DNA of 6,381 nt, from NCBI GenBank assembly GCA_947038135.1, contig CAMQVM010000098.1:1-6381 (forward strand), given 5' to 3'. The notes under the pieces are model-generated. The model worked only from the letters and a program-made list of their open reading frames with translations, was not told the DNA's origin and did no database searches. A program made the position numbers and the translations under genes. Positions within the stretch are counted from its first letter, which is position 1; each line of letters starts with the position of its first letter. Source of the stretch: an uncultured Rikenellaceae bacterium (GTDB taxonomy: Bacteria > Bacteroidota > Bacteroidia > Bacteroidales > Rikenellaceae). Shown here piece by piece: positions 6,235-6,381 of the stretch.

Positions 6235-6381
6235 CGCTTTGTTTATCAGTAGTGCAAGTGTCGACATTTTAGAGATACCTCGGAATATGGCTTATATGGA
6301 TGCTTATTTTAAACCAAACATATCTTTTTGATGCAATAGGTCGATACCTTTGTATTGCTTGAAAATACGGCTTGTATGTAA
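6235..6381 (+). other. Intergenic end of window, no gene; possible promoter TACCTTTG at 6345-6352
   Basis: No ORF of useful length is visible on either strand. TACCTTTG (6345-6352) matches the Bacteroidetes -7 box, but no TTTG lies at the right distance (the nearest, 6327-6330, is 14 bases away). It might serve a plus-strand gene beyond the window; in Bacteroides-type genomes serS often follows rpmA, but nothing of it is visible here. Confidence 0.35.

Noticed and set aside
1..6381. General reassignment of UGA to a sense codon in this genome
   Set aside because: The large conserved genes here (recG, manA, rplU, rpmA) contain no in-frame TGA and use TGG for Trp. The single TGA in the lipoprotein locus is not enough to suggest a changed code.

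Overview
The window looks like chromosome from a Bacteroidetes, most likely a Bacteroidales relative. Three things point there: promoters of the TAnnTTTG type (clearest before rplU, with TTTG 20 bases upstream), AT-rich gaps without Shine-Dalgarno sequences, and protein families typical of the phylum (a DUF2807 head-GIN protein and a Bacteroidetes-style TonB protein). The order is placed by family resemblance only, not by a search.

Positions 1-3607 (+ strand) hold a tight run of three genes: the 3' end of a secreted DUF2807/GIN-domain protein, a single-pass TonB-like protein, and a complete RecG helicase starting at GTG. The gaps are 10 and 12 bases, so co-transcription is likely. RecG ends facing a minus-strand gene, and a perfect 17-bp hairpin at 3653-3691 lies between them, with its T-tract on the minus-strand side.

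Positions 3747-4280 (- strand) are the most interesting part. Read straight through, one frame encodes a lipoprotein signal peptide, a lysine/cysteine-rich repeat region and a stefin-like cystatin domain (GG near the N-terminus, QVVAGTNY, LPH). Codon 83 of this frame is TGA, exactly between the Cys-rich part and the cystatin domain. There is no frame change. It is either a recent nonsense mutation, a sequence error, or a recoded or leaky stop. The terminator lies beyond the cystatin part, so both halves probably belong to one transcript.

Positions 4369-5334 (- strand) encode a class I mannose-6-phosphate isomerase with all expected metal ligands. It is divergent from rplU-rpmA (5564-6157, + strand), the ribosomal L21-L27 pair. 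The 229-base gap holds a promoter for each direction and an 11-bp direct repeat. A GCAA-loop hairpin terminator follows rpmA. The last ~150 bases contain no gene.

Most of the window is ordinary housekeeping sequence. The interrupted Cys-rich/cystatin lipoprotein is the part that deserves follow-up.
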